Source: an uncultured Aureispira sp.
Lineage (GTDB): Bacteria; Bacteroidota; Bacteroidia; Chitinophagales; Saprospiraceae
Assembly (NCBI GenBank): GCA_905480485.1
Contig: CAJQQM010000193.1
Span: 1-36,273 of the forward strand
Reading direction: 5' to 3'
Length of the DNA stretch: 36,273 bases
Shown in pieces: positions 24,493 to 32,954 of the stretch (positions within the stretch are counted from its first letter, which is position 1; the number at the start of each line of letters is the position of its first letter). The notes under the pieces were generated by a model. That model was not told the DNA's origin and searched no databases. It was given only the letters and a program-made list of their open reading frames with translations. Both the position numbers and the translations under genes were made by a program.

Positions 24493-25271
24493 TTATAATC
24501 AATTAACGACTGTGTGACGATAAAGCCTTTTTCGGCCTTGTCTTTCCAAGGAGTGTAGATACATGTAGCAATATCGCCTACCCCAGAACAGTTAATTCTA
24601 CATTGTGTATCGAGTATCCACATTTCTTTGTATACCAATCCTATGTCTTTGGCATAAACCTCTTTGGAAAAACGACGTTCGATATTGTTCGTTTTATCAA
24701 CTTGTGTAACCAATAAAGCATCGCTATACAAGGTATTTGAAACGGTATCAACGAAGGTTTCGCCTACTTCGGTAATCAAAAAGTCGTCCCAATCTTTGTA
24801 CATATCAATAACCCCTCCTCTTAGGGATACGAGCGTATCGCGGCGAATGTATACAATTCCATCCCATCTTCTTTCGTTTTTGACAGGAAAAACCAATTTG
24901 ATAGTACGTTGATTATCTTCTACACGCTGCACTTGATTATCTTCAATTTTTTCGGTCCATATACCCAATAATGCCCATGAATCACTGCTGTCCTTTCGGT
25001 AGTAACGATTGACATAATAAAAAGGATCGCCTTCTCCATCGGTACTCAAAGCACCTGTGACTTCTTTTATCTGGAAAGAATTAACAACAACCGAACAATT
25101 ATATTCGTCGTATACGGTAGAATCAATTTGGTATGTTTTGTAGCGACCACTTTCAATCGGAAAATAATCGTATGCTACGGCCGGATATGTTTCGGTGACG
25201 CGTTCACAGCTAAAACCCGCTACGAACAACACGCACAACATCAGACACTTTAGAACGAACCCTACTTGCAT
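24489..25271 (-). CDS. uncharacterised lipoprotein
   Basis: A 260-residue protein with a lipoprotein signal peptide and lipobox VAGFSC (Cys22). The mature part is beta-rich, beginning AYDYFPIESGRYKTYQIDS, a form common in Bacteroidota lipoproteins of unknown role, and contains a late Cys-containing segment (DTQCRINCSGVGDIATC). It would be anchored in the envelope. It is convergent with the cupin gene and shares its terminal TTAA with it. Its own upstream interval leads to glmM on the other strand. No function can be given. Confidence 0.6.
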   Translation of the reverse strand: MQVGFVLKCLMLCVLFVAGFSCERVTETYPAVAYDYFPIESGRYKTYQIDSTVYDEYNCSVVVNSFQIKEVTGALSTDGEGDPFYYVNRYYRKDSSDSWALLGIWTEKIEDNQVQRVEDNQRTIKLVFPVKNERRWDGIVYIRRDTLVSLRGGVIDMYKDWDDFLITEVGETFVDTVSNTLYSDALLVTQVDKTNNIERRFSKEVYAKDIGLVYKEMWILDTQCRINCSGVGDIATCIYTPWKDKAEKGFIVTQSLIDYN

Positions 25272-25574
25272 AGCTGTTGGAATTAAATTTTGATAAATGT
25301 ATACTTCAATAACGCAAAATTGTATTAAAAAATTGAAATTTCATCATTTTTTTTTGGAATGAACTGTTAAAATGAATTTCTTGACCATGATAAGCCTAAA
25401 ACAATAGCGAAATAAGCAAGTTAGCTACAAAAGAAAAAAGCTAAAAATTTACCATAAAAAATGGTTTGCTAACAGAAAAAAAATTATTTTTGCAAAGCTT
25501 TGGTATACCAAATTGTACTACGCAAAGCGAATCAAAAAGCTCAAATTTATTTCAACCAACAAAAACCAAAGCAA
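25272..25574. other. divergent intergenic region with glmM leader
   Basis: The 303 bases between the lipoprotein start and the preferred glmM start hold the candidate glmM promoter (25465-25492) and an ~75-base untranslated leader. Nothing else is recognised; the region is very A/T-rich and has no long hairpin that I can see. Confidence 0.5.
25465..25492 (+). promoter_or_regulatory. candidate Bacteroidota-type promoter for glmM
   Basis: TTTG (25465-25468), 16-base spacer, then TATTTTTG (25485-25492), an exact TAnnTTTG match. The spacer is slightly short compared with the usual ~18-20. A start of transcription near 25499 would exclude the TTG at 25500 as the translation start and supports the TTG at 25575. 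Confidence 0.5.
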
Positions 25575-26963
25575 TTGGCGCTCATTAAATCAATTTCAGG
25601 AACAAGAGGAACTATAGGAGGTGCACCCGGCGAAAATCTAACCGCCCTAGACATCGTAGAAAGTACAGCAGCCTATGCACAGTGGGTACTAAACACCACC
25701 CAAAACCCTTTAATTGTTTTGGGCAGAGACGCTAGAGTTAGCGGTTCTATTATAAGTGGAATGATTAGCGGAACACTCCGTATGATGGGGATAAGTGTGA
25801 TTGATTTGGATTTGTCTACCACGCCCACCGTCGAAATCGCTGTAACCATTGAGGGGGCAGGTGGAGGAATCATCATCACAGCTAGTCACAACCCCAAACA
25901 ATGGAATGCACTCAAGTTTTTGAATAGTTCAGGTGAGTTCATTTCGGCTTCAGATGGTCAAGAAATTCTCAATCTTATCGAATCAGGCAACATAGAATAT
26001 GCCCCTATCGAACGCTTGGGCGCATATGAAAAATCGGTAGGCTACATCCAAAAACATATTGATATCATTTTTGATTTGGACTATGTTGATGTGCCCGCTG
26101 TCATGGAAAAGCAATACAAAGTGGTGGTTGATTGCATCAATTCAACGGGGGCTTTATCCATTGTACCCCTACTCGAACAAATGGGCTGTGAAGTATTGGT
26201 CATCAATGAGGCAATGCATGGCAAATTTGCCCACAATCCAGAACCCCTCCCAGAAAACTTAACCGGTCTTTCTCAAGAAGTTATTTTCCAGAATGCAGAC
26301 TTAGGCGTTGCCGTCGATCCGGATGTTGACCGCTTGTGCTTTGTTACCGAAGAAGGGGAAATGTTTGGAGAAGAATACACCCTTGTTACCATTGCTGATT
26401 ATATTTTACAGAACAAAAAAGGGAATACGGTCTCTAATTTATCTTCGACTCAAGCACTCAAGGAAATAACCGAGAAACACGGAGGATGCTATCAGGCCTC
26501 GGCTGTCGGAGAAGTAAATGTAGTTGAATTGATGAAACAAACAGATGCTGTTATTGGAGGTGAAGGAAATGGCGGGATTATCTATCCTGCTTTGCATTAT
26601 GGTAGAGATGCTATGGTGGGAGTAGCCCTATTTATGTCGTACCTAGCCAATTCATCCAAACGTGTTTCACAGATACGAGCTCAATATCCTAATTATACCA
26701 TCATTAAAGATAAGATAAATCTTACCCCTGAAATAAACATTGATAAATTACTGCATAAACTGCAAGAAAAATACCAACAGTACCCACAAAATACGGTGGA
26801 TGGTCTAAAGATTTATCTGCATGAAAACTGGGTACATCTTAGACGATCAAATACCGAACCTATTATTCGAATATATACCGAAAGTCCGTCGATTAGTACG
26901 GCCGAAACGCTGGCTAATAAAATTAAGACCGATATGAGTTCTATCATTAAAGAAGATTTTTAA
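25575..26963 (+). CDS. glmM: phosphoglucosamine mutase
   Basis: The frame opens at a TTG (25500), but homologues begin at the equivalent of (M)ALIKSISGTRGTIGG, which is encoded from a TTG at 25575; this gives 462 residues, the normal Bacteroidota length. The alpha-D-phosphohexomutase motifs are intact: catalytic phospho-serine in TASHNPKQWNALKF (Ser104), the metal loop DPDVDRL (~248-254), the sugar loop GEGNGG and the phosphate loop RRSNTEPIIRIY near the C-terminus. It converts glucosamine-6-phosphate to glucosamine-1-phosphate for UDP-GlcNAc, peptidoglycan and LPS. It leads a probable operon with a cysteine desulfurase gene 37 bases downstream. The non-ATG start is odd and should be noted. 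Confidence 0.9.
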   Translation: MALIKSISGTRGTIGGAPGENLTALDIVESTAAYAQWVLNTTQNPLIVLGRDARVSGSIISGMISGTLRMMGISVIDLDLSTTPTVEIAVTIEGAGGGIIITASHNPKQWNALKFLNSSGEFISASDGQEILNLIESGNIEYAPIERLGAYEKSVGYIQKHIDIIFDLDYVDVPAVMEKQYKVVVDCINSTGALSIVPLLEQMGCEVLVINEAMHGKFAHNPEPLPENLTGLSQEVIFQNADLGVAVDPDVDRLCFVTEEGEMFGEEYTLVTIADYILQNKKGNTVSNLSSTQALKEITEKHGGCYQASAVGEVNVVELMKQTDAVIGGEGNGGIIYPALHYGRDAMVGVALFMSYLANSSKRVSQIRAQYPNYTIIKDKINLTPEINIDKLLHKLQEKYQQYPQNTVDGLKIYLHENWVHLRRSNTEPIIRIYTESPSISTAETLANKIKTDMSSIIKEDF

Positions 26964-27000
26964 TCGCTCAGCACGCTTTATTCACTAGAATCATTTTACT

Positions 27001-28122
27001 ATGCGAATTTATTTAGACAATGCAGCCACAACACCTCTTTGCGATGAGGTTTTAGAAGCCATGCTTCCTTATTTGAAGAATAATTACGGCAACCCTTCTT
27101 CTGCTCATCAGGAAGGTAGGACGGCAAAAGCAGGTATAGAAAAAGCCCGTAAAACTATTGCTGTTGCCTTGGGGGCTTCTACTTCTGAAATCGTCTTTAC
27201 TTCAGGAGGCACCGAAGCCAATAATACCGCCATAAAATGCGCGATCCGAGATTTAAACGTTCAACGAATTATATCAAGCGCCGTAGAACATTCTTGTGTA
27301 TACAATGCTGTTAATCGCATGGGAGCTCAAAACGTAGAAGTTGTTTATGTAACATTGGATAAATATGGTCGGGCTGACCTACAACATCTTCAATCTCTTT
27401 TATCATCTTCGGATCAAAAAACCCTAGTGAGTCTAATGCATGCTAACAACGAAGTTGGCACCCTAAATCCTATTCAAAAAATAGGCGCATTGTGCCAACA
27501 ATATGGAGCTTTTTTTCATACGGACACAGTTCAATCTATTGGGCATATACCAATTCACCTCTCTGATTTGTATATCAACTTTTTATCGGGTTCGGGGCAT
27601 AAATTACATGGACCAAAGGGCGTTGGTTTTTTATACATCAACAAAACCAACAGTATCGGCGCTTTAATTGATGGTGGAGGCCAAGAACGTAAAGTGCGTT
27701 CTGGCACCGAAAATGTAGCTTCTATTGTTGGTTTAGGTAAAGCACTAGAAGTCGCTATCCATGCGCTAGAAAAGCGTCAAGAGCAAATTGAAAAGGTACG
27801 TTCCTATTTTGTGGAACAGCTCAAAAAACATTTTCCAAGTATTCATTTTAACGGTGATTATCAAGGCGATTATTTGTTTACGGTTCTCAATGTATCTTTT
27901 CAAACCGCTACGCCGGTTAATATGCTGTTGTTCAAATTAGACCTTAAGGGAATTAGTGCATCAGGTGGGTCGGCCTGTAATTCAGGCGCTGTTAAAGGTT
28001 CGCGTGTTTTAGAAGTCTTGAATGTTCCTGAAGGTTATCATTCTGTCCGTTTCTCTTTTTCGCATCACAACACAAAAAAAGAAGTTGATTACACTATCGA
28101 AAAACTTAAAGAAATTGTTTAA
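27001..28122 (+). CDS. cysteine desulfurase (NifS/IscS-like)
   Basis: A 373-residue PLP enzyme. It starts with YLDNAATTPL; PLP-binding and catalytic parts are FTSGGTEANN (~66-75), HANNEVGTLNP, HTDTVQSIGH, SGSGHKLHGPKG with Lys201 as the Schiff-base lysine, RSGTENV, and SGGSACNSGA with the catalytic Cys326. It removes sulfur from cysteine for Fe-S clusters and tRNA thiolation in the cytoplasm. The ATG start gives normal length. Downstream a lipoprotein gene overlaps its stop by a few bases. I cannot decide between an IscS and a NifS-like housekeeping role because no iscU, sufE or mnmA is nearby. Confidence 0.93.
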   Translation: MRIYLDNAATTPLCDEVLEAMLPYLKNNYGNPSSAHQEGRTAKAGIEKARKTIAVALGASTSEIVFTSGGTEANNTAIKCAIRDLNVQRIISSAVEHSCVYNAVNRMGAQNVEVVYVTLDKYGRADLQHLQSLLSSSDQKTLVSLMHANNEVGTLNPIQKIGALCQQYGAFFHTDTVQSIGHIPIHLSDLYINFLSGSGHKLHGPKGVGFLYINKTNSIGALIDGGGQERKVRSGTENVASIVGLGKALEVAIHALEKRQEQIEKVRSYFVEQLKKHFPSIHFNGDYQGDYLFTVLNVSFQTATPVNMLLFKLDLKGISASGGSACNSGAVKGSRVLEVLNVPEGYHSVRFSFSHHNTKKEVDYTIEKLKEIV

Positions 28123-28669
28123 GAAATTCATCGGCACCTTTAAGCCATTAAGGCCCATAACAAATGCCGTCGTATTGCTTGTCGGAATAAGCCTGTCATG
28201 TACTCATCCAAGTTCGACAGATGCCCCTAAAACCGTAGATGCTAGAGATACATCCCAAGATAGTATCGTAAAAAATTCCGAAATAGTTGTCATTTCAAAT
28301 CCAAGAAATACACCAAATGGGACCTACCTTCGTAAAGGGATGGGAGATGCACCCGATAGTCGTTTGGTGGTCCAGCAAACTGGCAAAGATTCGATTAATT
28401 TTCTGCTGTATATCATCAATGCAGGCCCTGCCTACAATTCAGGAACAGCTTCCGGAACGATAGTGACAAATGATTCTATTGGTTTATTTAAAACGGACGA
28501 ATTTTCAGGTCCTTGTACCATCCAATTCCACTTTGGAGATTCGCTAATCAGGCTACAACAAACTATCGGACATTCTTTTGACTGTGGTTTTGGGCGTGGT
28601 GTGTATGCCAATGGTTTATTTACCTGGAAATCCGCCGAAATCGATTTGTCCGTTGAGGGCACTTTTTAA
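28115..28669 (+). CDS. putative small lipoprotein, unassigned
   Basis: The open frame extends from 28022 within the desulfurase gene, but a TTG at 28115 gives a typical lipoprotein signal: basic LFKKFIGTFKPLRP, hydrophobic ITNAVVLLVG and lipobox ISLSC. That leaves 184 residues, overlapping the desulfurase gene by 8 bases. The mature domain has GTYLRKGMGDAPDSRLVVQQ and a later GPCTIQFHFGDSLIRLQQT, plus two cysteines (GPC... and FDCGFGRG) that could pair. I do not recognise the family. No ATG lies between the desulfurase stop and the signal peptide, so a non-ATG start is required if this is real; the lipobox makes it likely. Confidence 0.5.
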   Translation: MFKKFIGTFKPLRPITNAVVLLVGISLSCTHPSSTDAPKTVDARDTSQDSIVKNSEIVVISNPRNTPNGTYLRKGMGDAPDSRLVVQQTGKDSINFLLYIINAGPAYNSGTASGTIVTNDSIGLFKTDEFSGPCTIQFHFGDSLIRLQQTIGHSFDCGFGRGVYANGLFTWKSAEIDLSVEGTF

Positions 28670-28972
28670 TTACTATTGCAGCTCCTTTCTTAAATAAATC
28701 TTAAAACATCACTTATATGCTGATTAGCACGAATATTGCTATTAAGCATCAATATGGCTTAGAAGTGGTTAAAACCCGCTGTTTAATTTATACAATTTTT
28801 AACGTATATGATTAAATTTAGATATAAAAAGGAATCCATATCAATAATCGGTTTATTTTAGTCTTATTTTGTAGGCAATTTGCGTATTTTTTTGTAGACT
28901 TGTATTAATCGATAAGTAGCATATAGTCTTTTTTTACCTTAAGGCATTATTTTCTTATAAAAACTAGATACT
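28670..28972. other. 303-base intergenic region
   Basis: Between the lipoprotein stop and the PorE-like start. Very A/T-rich with no gene or clear terminator. A TAGACTTG (28895-28902) is one base off the -7 consensus but lacks a well-spaced -33 partner, so I do not call a promoter. Confidence 0.5.
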
Positions 28973-31708
28973 ATGAAACAATTCAGTCTGCAACTGATGC
29001 TCTTGCTTTTTTTGATTACAAGTATACAAGCTCAGAATGCGCTGGAAAGCGGAGATATTGCCTACGGCGCCCGCAATTTCAAACAAGCAATTAGCTATTA
29101 CGAACGAGCACTCAACGAACAGCCAAACAATCTTGACTTACAGCTCAAACTAGCGCATAGTTATCGATTTGTGAACGATATGCTGAATGCTGAGAAAATG
29201 TATGCAAGCGCTTGCCTAGCACCTTCTACCGACGCTATTATTTATTATTATTACGGAACGGTACTCAAGGCCAACCAAAAATTCGCTGCAGCTAAAGTAG
29301 CCTTTGACCGATTTTCAGATAAATATCCTAATTTAGGTCAACTAGCACTTGGGTCTTGTGCATTTGCCCTGCAACTGAAAGATAAGGCCCCTTCTTACCG
29401 AGTAAAACTAGAAGCTGCTGTCAGTAGTCCAATTTACGATGACTATGCGCCTGTGCTACATCAAGGAGGACTTATTTTTGCCTCGGCAAGACAAACCAAA
29501 CACGATGCACTTCCCGGCGGTTTTTCAAATCCATCTACCCAAAACTTTTTGTACAAAGCAACCCTTGCTGCCGACGGTTCATTGTCAGCAGCCACAGTCA
29601 TCAAAAACGACGAAGCAGTAATGCCGACTACTAATATTGCACCTTTCGCGATAACGGCTTCTGAAAACTTCGCAGTTTCTACCTACAATGAGTTTTCGAA
29701 TGGGATTCGTCATACACACAGTGCTTCCCTAAGCCGTTTATCTATGGAGATGCATCCTCGTATGGAAAAAATCGAGGATTTTGTTCCAGGAGAAGAGTTT
29801 CCACACATTCTTCAACAAGCTGCAAGTTTTCCAAGTTTTGCCAATAATGGCAAAAGTATTTATTTTGCTATGTACGGATACGAAGGTGGTTTTGGAGGCT
29901 TTGACCTTTGGGTGATACACCAAAAAGAGGGCAAATGGTCTCAACCAATTAATCTTGGTGCAGCTGTTAATTCAGCAGGAGATGAAATCTGCCCTAATAT
30001 TGATCAAAATGGACGCCTTTATTTTGCCTCCGACTTCCATAAGGGCTTTGGTGGCTATGATCTCTTTACCGCTCAAAATACGGCGGGAGAATGGGTTGAT
30101 ACAAGAAACTTAGGTACTGCCGTAAACTCCTCTTACGACGATTTATACTTCGTTTACGATGCAAGTACAAAACAGGCTTATTTTTCGTCGAATCGCAATA
30201 GGTACTACAATCTTTATAGTGCTTTGTTTAACGGAGATTTTGAATCATTACCACTCGTTGTTGCGAGTACTCAACCCTCATTAGCGTCTACAGCAGTAGA
30301 GAAACCCGTTTTGGACTCAACCAAAACACCGCCTTCTTCTACCGCCGCCGAAGCTGATAAGGCCATAGCAATTGCGCCCAAAGCCTCCTCAGAAACGGCT
30401 GATTTACCGTCAAATACCACCGCAGCCCCTCTTCGAGAAGCGGCCTTACTCAATAACAGTATCGAAAAAAACACAACCACTACAGCTTCGGTTAATACTA
30501 ATCAAGCGACAGCAACTCCGGAGGCCATCAACAATGAACCACCTGCAGCAGTTGCCGCTTCAATTGATGCTAATTTATTTGCAGCTAGAGGATTGCCTGA
30601 TACCCTTCGTAAACCAACGGTGGGCAATGGAAATACGGTGCCCTGCGCCATGAATTTTTACATTGGTGGAATCGTAGATGCTACTACTAATCGTCCGGTT
30701 TCTGGTGCTTTTGTTTATATCAAAAATCTCAAAACGGGTACAGAAAATAAAATTAAAGACCCGACCAATCAATATGGTGAGTATTCGGTTATACTCAAAC
30801 CCTTGTGCGATTATACGATAGCCGTTTCCAAAGCTGGTTTCAAAAACTTGGTTTTTGATGTCAATACTGGAACTGGAGGTAAAAAAACATTGTTAGGAAC
30901 CCGTGGCATAATTGCAGCAGCTACCCTTGCAAGAGATAAATACAACAATGTAATAGAAACAACAGGTCCCCAAATTAATACGACACCTAGCCAAGCGGAA
31001 TTAAAAGACCCTATCGTATCAAGCAGCAAAAAGTTTGCGTATGCGTCGAACGGCATGACGGTTCCTGAAAAGGGCTACATGATACAACTGATTGTTGCTG
31101 ACGAATTGTCTAAAGAAGCACAACTTCGCATTGGTCAGTACGGGCATGTTTACAAAGAACCAAGAGGCAACAAAACAGCTTGGCGAGTGGGTGTTTATAT
31201 CGACCCTGAGCATTTAGAAAAAAATATGCAAGAACTCAAACAACAATATCCTGACGCCTTCAAGGTAGCCGTAACCTTAGACAACAAACATCTTGGGGGA
31301 CGCATCGCATTGAGTGCACAAGTTATTTATCCGGTAGCCAAAACTACCCTTCCGGTTCTTGAAGATAGTACCGCACTAGACGACATTGAATCGACTGATA
31401 AAATACCCGAGGGAACCACGGCCCGAGGTGCTACATCAGATAGCCCTGAAGCCCTTGCTTTCAAAGTTCAACTTGGAGCCTATCAACAAGCTGATGCCAT
31501 TTCTTTTAGTAATATTAGCCATTTGGGCAGTATCGAAAAAGAAAAGAAAGCCAATGGACTCACTTATTTTTATCTAGCCTCTTATCCATCGCTAGATGCC
31601 GCTCGAAAAGTGCGAACACTTGCCTTGAAAGAAGGTATTATTGCTCCATTTATTGTTGCATTCAAAAATGGTACACAGGTTAATTTATCTGATGTTTTGA
31701 ACGACTAG
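28973..31708 (+). CDS. PorE-like TPR/PD40/CRD protein with two C-terminal SPOR-like domains
   Basis: A 911-residue envelope protein with a signal peptide (cleavage near IQA-QNA, ~20). Domains in order: TPR-like helices (~22-135: ARNFKQAISYYERALNEQPNN), a PD40/WD40-like propeller (~140-420; PSFANNGKSIYFAM, GFGGFDLWV, GFGGYDLF), an Ala/Ser/Thr-rich linker (~425-550), a carboxypeptidase-regulatory-like domain (~560-650; GGIVDATTNRPVSGAFVYI), a SPOR-like domain (~699-785; GYMIQLIVAD) and a second, clearer one (~828-911; FKVQLGAYQQADA, YFYLASYPSLDAARKVR). The TPR-PD40-CRD order is that of T9SS PorE, which ends in an OmpA peptidoglycan-binding domain instead. SPOR binds denuded glycan, so the role of linking to peptidoglycan could be kept. 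Ends at a strong terminator. Confidence 0.75.
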   Translation: MKQFSLQLMLLLFLITSIQAQNALESGDIAYGARNFKQAISYYERALNEQPNNLDLQLKLAHSYRFVNDMLNAEKMYASACLAPSTDAIIYYYYGTVLKANQKFAAAKVAFDRFSDKYPNLGQLALGSCAFALQLKDKAPSYRVKLEAAVSSPIYDDYAPVLHQGGLIFASARQTKHDALPGGFSNPSTQNFLYKATLAADGSLSAATVIKNDEAVMPTTNIAPFAITASENFAVSTYNEFSNGIRHTHSASLSRLSMEMHPRMEKIEDFVPGEEFPHILQQAASFPSFANNGKSIYFAMYGYEGGFGGFDLWVIHQKEGKWSQPINLGAAVNSAGDEICPNIDQNGRLYFASDFHKGFGGYDLFTAQNTAGEWVDTRNLGTAVNSSYDDLYFVYDASTKQAYFSSNRNRYYNLYSALFNGDFESLPLVVASTQPSLASTAVEKPVLDSTKTPPSSTAAEADKAIAIAPKASSETADLPSNTTAAPLREAALLNNSIEKNTTTTASVNTNQATATPEAINNEPPAAVAASIDANLFAARGLPDTLRKPTVGNGNTVPCAMNFYIGGIVDATTNRPVSGAFVYIKNLKTGTENKIKDPTNQYGEYSVILKPLCDYTIAVSKAGFKNLVFDVNTGTGGKKTLLGTRGIIAAATLARDKYNNVIETTGPQINTTPSQAELKDPIVSSSKKFAYASNGMTVPEKGYMIQLIVADELSKEAQLRIGQYGHVYKEPRGNKTAWRVGVYIDPEHLEKNMQELKQQYPDAFKVAVTLDNKHLGGRIALSAQVIYPVAKTTLPVLEDSTALDDIESTDKIPEGTTARGATSDSPEALAFKVQLGAYQQADAISFSNISHLGSIEKEKKANGLTYFYLASYPSLDAARKVRTLALKEGIIAPFIVAFKNGTQVNLSDVLND

Positions 31709-31716
31709 TATTTTGA

Positions 31717-31766
31717 GCCTACAAAAAAAGGTCTGTAACCGAAGTTACAGACCTTTTTTTGTAGGC
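31717..31766. terminator. bidirectional Rho-independent terminator, perfect 23-bp stem
   Basis: Left arm 31717-31739, CGAA loop 31740-31743, right arm 31744-31766, all 23 pairs perfect, with an A7 tract pairing with T7 so that either strand ends in U-rich RNA. It lies between the convergent PorE-like and CorA genes, ten bases before the CorA stop. Confidence 0.9.
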
Positions 31767-31776
31767 TACATCAAAA

Positions 31777-32778
31777 CTAAAACATGCGTTTGGAACGAAA
31801 AAACAATACCAAGGAGATAGAGAAAATCATTGAGCCACCAAACAATAGCCAAAAAGCATAAGGAGTGTCCTTTAAGGGCAAATCAGCGACATTCATTCCA
31901 TAGAAGCTCGCCACCAAGGTAGGAACCATAAGTATAATAGTAATTAAAGTTAATCGTTGCATTACTACATTCAAATTATTCGAAATCATAGATGCAAGGG
32001 CCCCCATAGTATTGCTCAAAATATTAGAATAAATATGTGCCATTTCTTGTGCCTGAGAATTATCAATCATAATGTCTTCTAGCAAATCTGATTTTTCCTC
32101 ATCGTGCTGAATAGACAATAAATCCATACGCTGAATACGTTGTTTTAGAAGAGCATTTGAACTCAGGGCTGTTACAAAATATACCAAGCTTTTTTCTAGA
32201 CTCAATAATGATTTTAAATCTTGGTTTTTGCTTGATTCGTAAACATCTTGTTCTATTATGTTGCGACGAACATTGATATCTTTAAGGCAGCGCAGATAGG
32301 TATAGACATTTTGTTCTAATATTTGTAAAACAAACAAAGAAACATCCAATTGATTAAAATTTTTAACTTTGTCTTCTACAAAAGATTGTATGACCGCCGT
32401 CTCGTAGGAGGAGATAGTAATAATGTGTTGAGGGGTTATGATGATACCAATCGGTACTGTAATGTATAGGGTTAGGTCGTCGACGCCTTCTTTGTTTAAG
32501 GCAGGAGTATTGACTACAATAAATTTTACATCATCTTCGATTTCAAATCTTGTACGTTCGTCAATATCAAGCGGGTCGGTCAAAAAATCTAGGGGTACCT
32601 GTAATTTTTCTGACAACTTATCTAGTTCTACTGAATTGAAAGGAGGTGCTATATTCACCCAACAATTAGCTTTGAGGGATTCTATTCCCAACAATTTTCC
32701 GTCTTGTTTTTCGTAAAAAGATACCATATCTTGACCATTCAGAGAAACTAAAAATATCCTATTTATTGCTTGGCACAT
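31777..32778 (-). CDS. CorA-family divalent metal transporter
   Basis: A 333-residue CorA-type channel for Mg2+ or related metals. The cytoplasmic alpha/beta funnel (~1-240) contains LTDPLDIDERTRFEIEDD (~66-83), typical of the family. Two C-terminal transmembrane helices frame the pore motif YGMN (with the selectivity GMN) in SFYGMNVADLP, and the C-terminus ends FFRSKRMF with basic residues. The ATG at 32778 is used, but MVSFYEKQDG at residue 18 (ATG 32727) resembles the usual beginning of homologues and is an alternative. It is monocistronic, with the DUF5103 gene divergent upstream. Confidence 0.92.
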   Translation of the reverse strand: MCQAINRIFLVSLNGQDMVSFYEKQDGKLLGIESLKANCWVNIAPPFNSVELDKLSEKLQVPLDFLTDPLDIDERTRFEIEDDVKFIVVNTPALNKEGVDDLTLYITVPIGIIITPQHIITISSYETAVIQSFVEDKVKNFNQLDVSLFVLQILEQNVYTYLRCLKDINVRRNIIEQDVYESSKNQDLKSLLSLEKSLVYFVTALSSNALLKQRIQRMDLLSIQHDEEKSDLLEDIMIDNSQAQEMAHIYSNILSNTMGALASMISNNLNVVMQRLTLITIILMVPTLVASFYGMNVADLPLKDTPYAFWLLFGGSMIFSISLVLFFRSKRMF

Positions 32779-32954
32779 CCGCTGATGTGCCGTGAAAATA
32801 CAATATTAGCTACATATAAAAAATTAGCGAAGGCTTTTTATTAAAAGATGGCAATAAAATTGATAAATAAATAGATAAAACTCCTAAAGAACATTATTTA
32901 GTTTAAATTTAGCTAATTATTCTTTGAAATTCATTCATTTAAATCCCTGCAACT

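Noticed and set aside
28895-28902. TAGACTTG as promoter for the PorE-like gene
   Set aside because: One mismatch to TAnnTTTG and no TTTG at a usable distance (12 or 23 bases).
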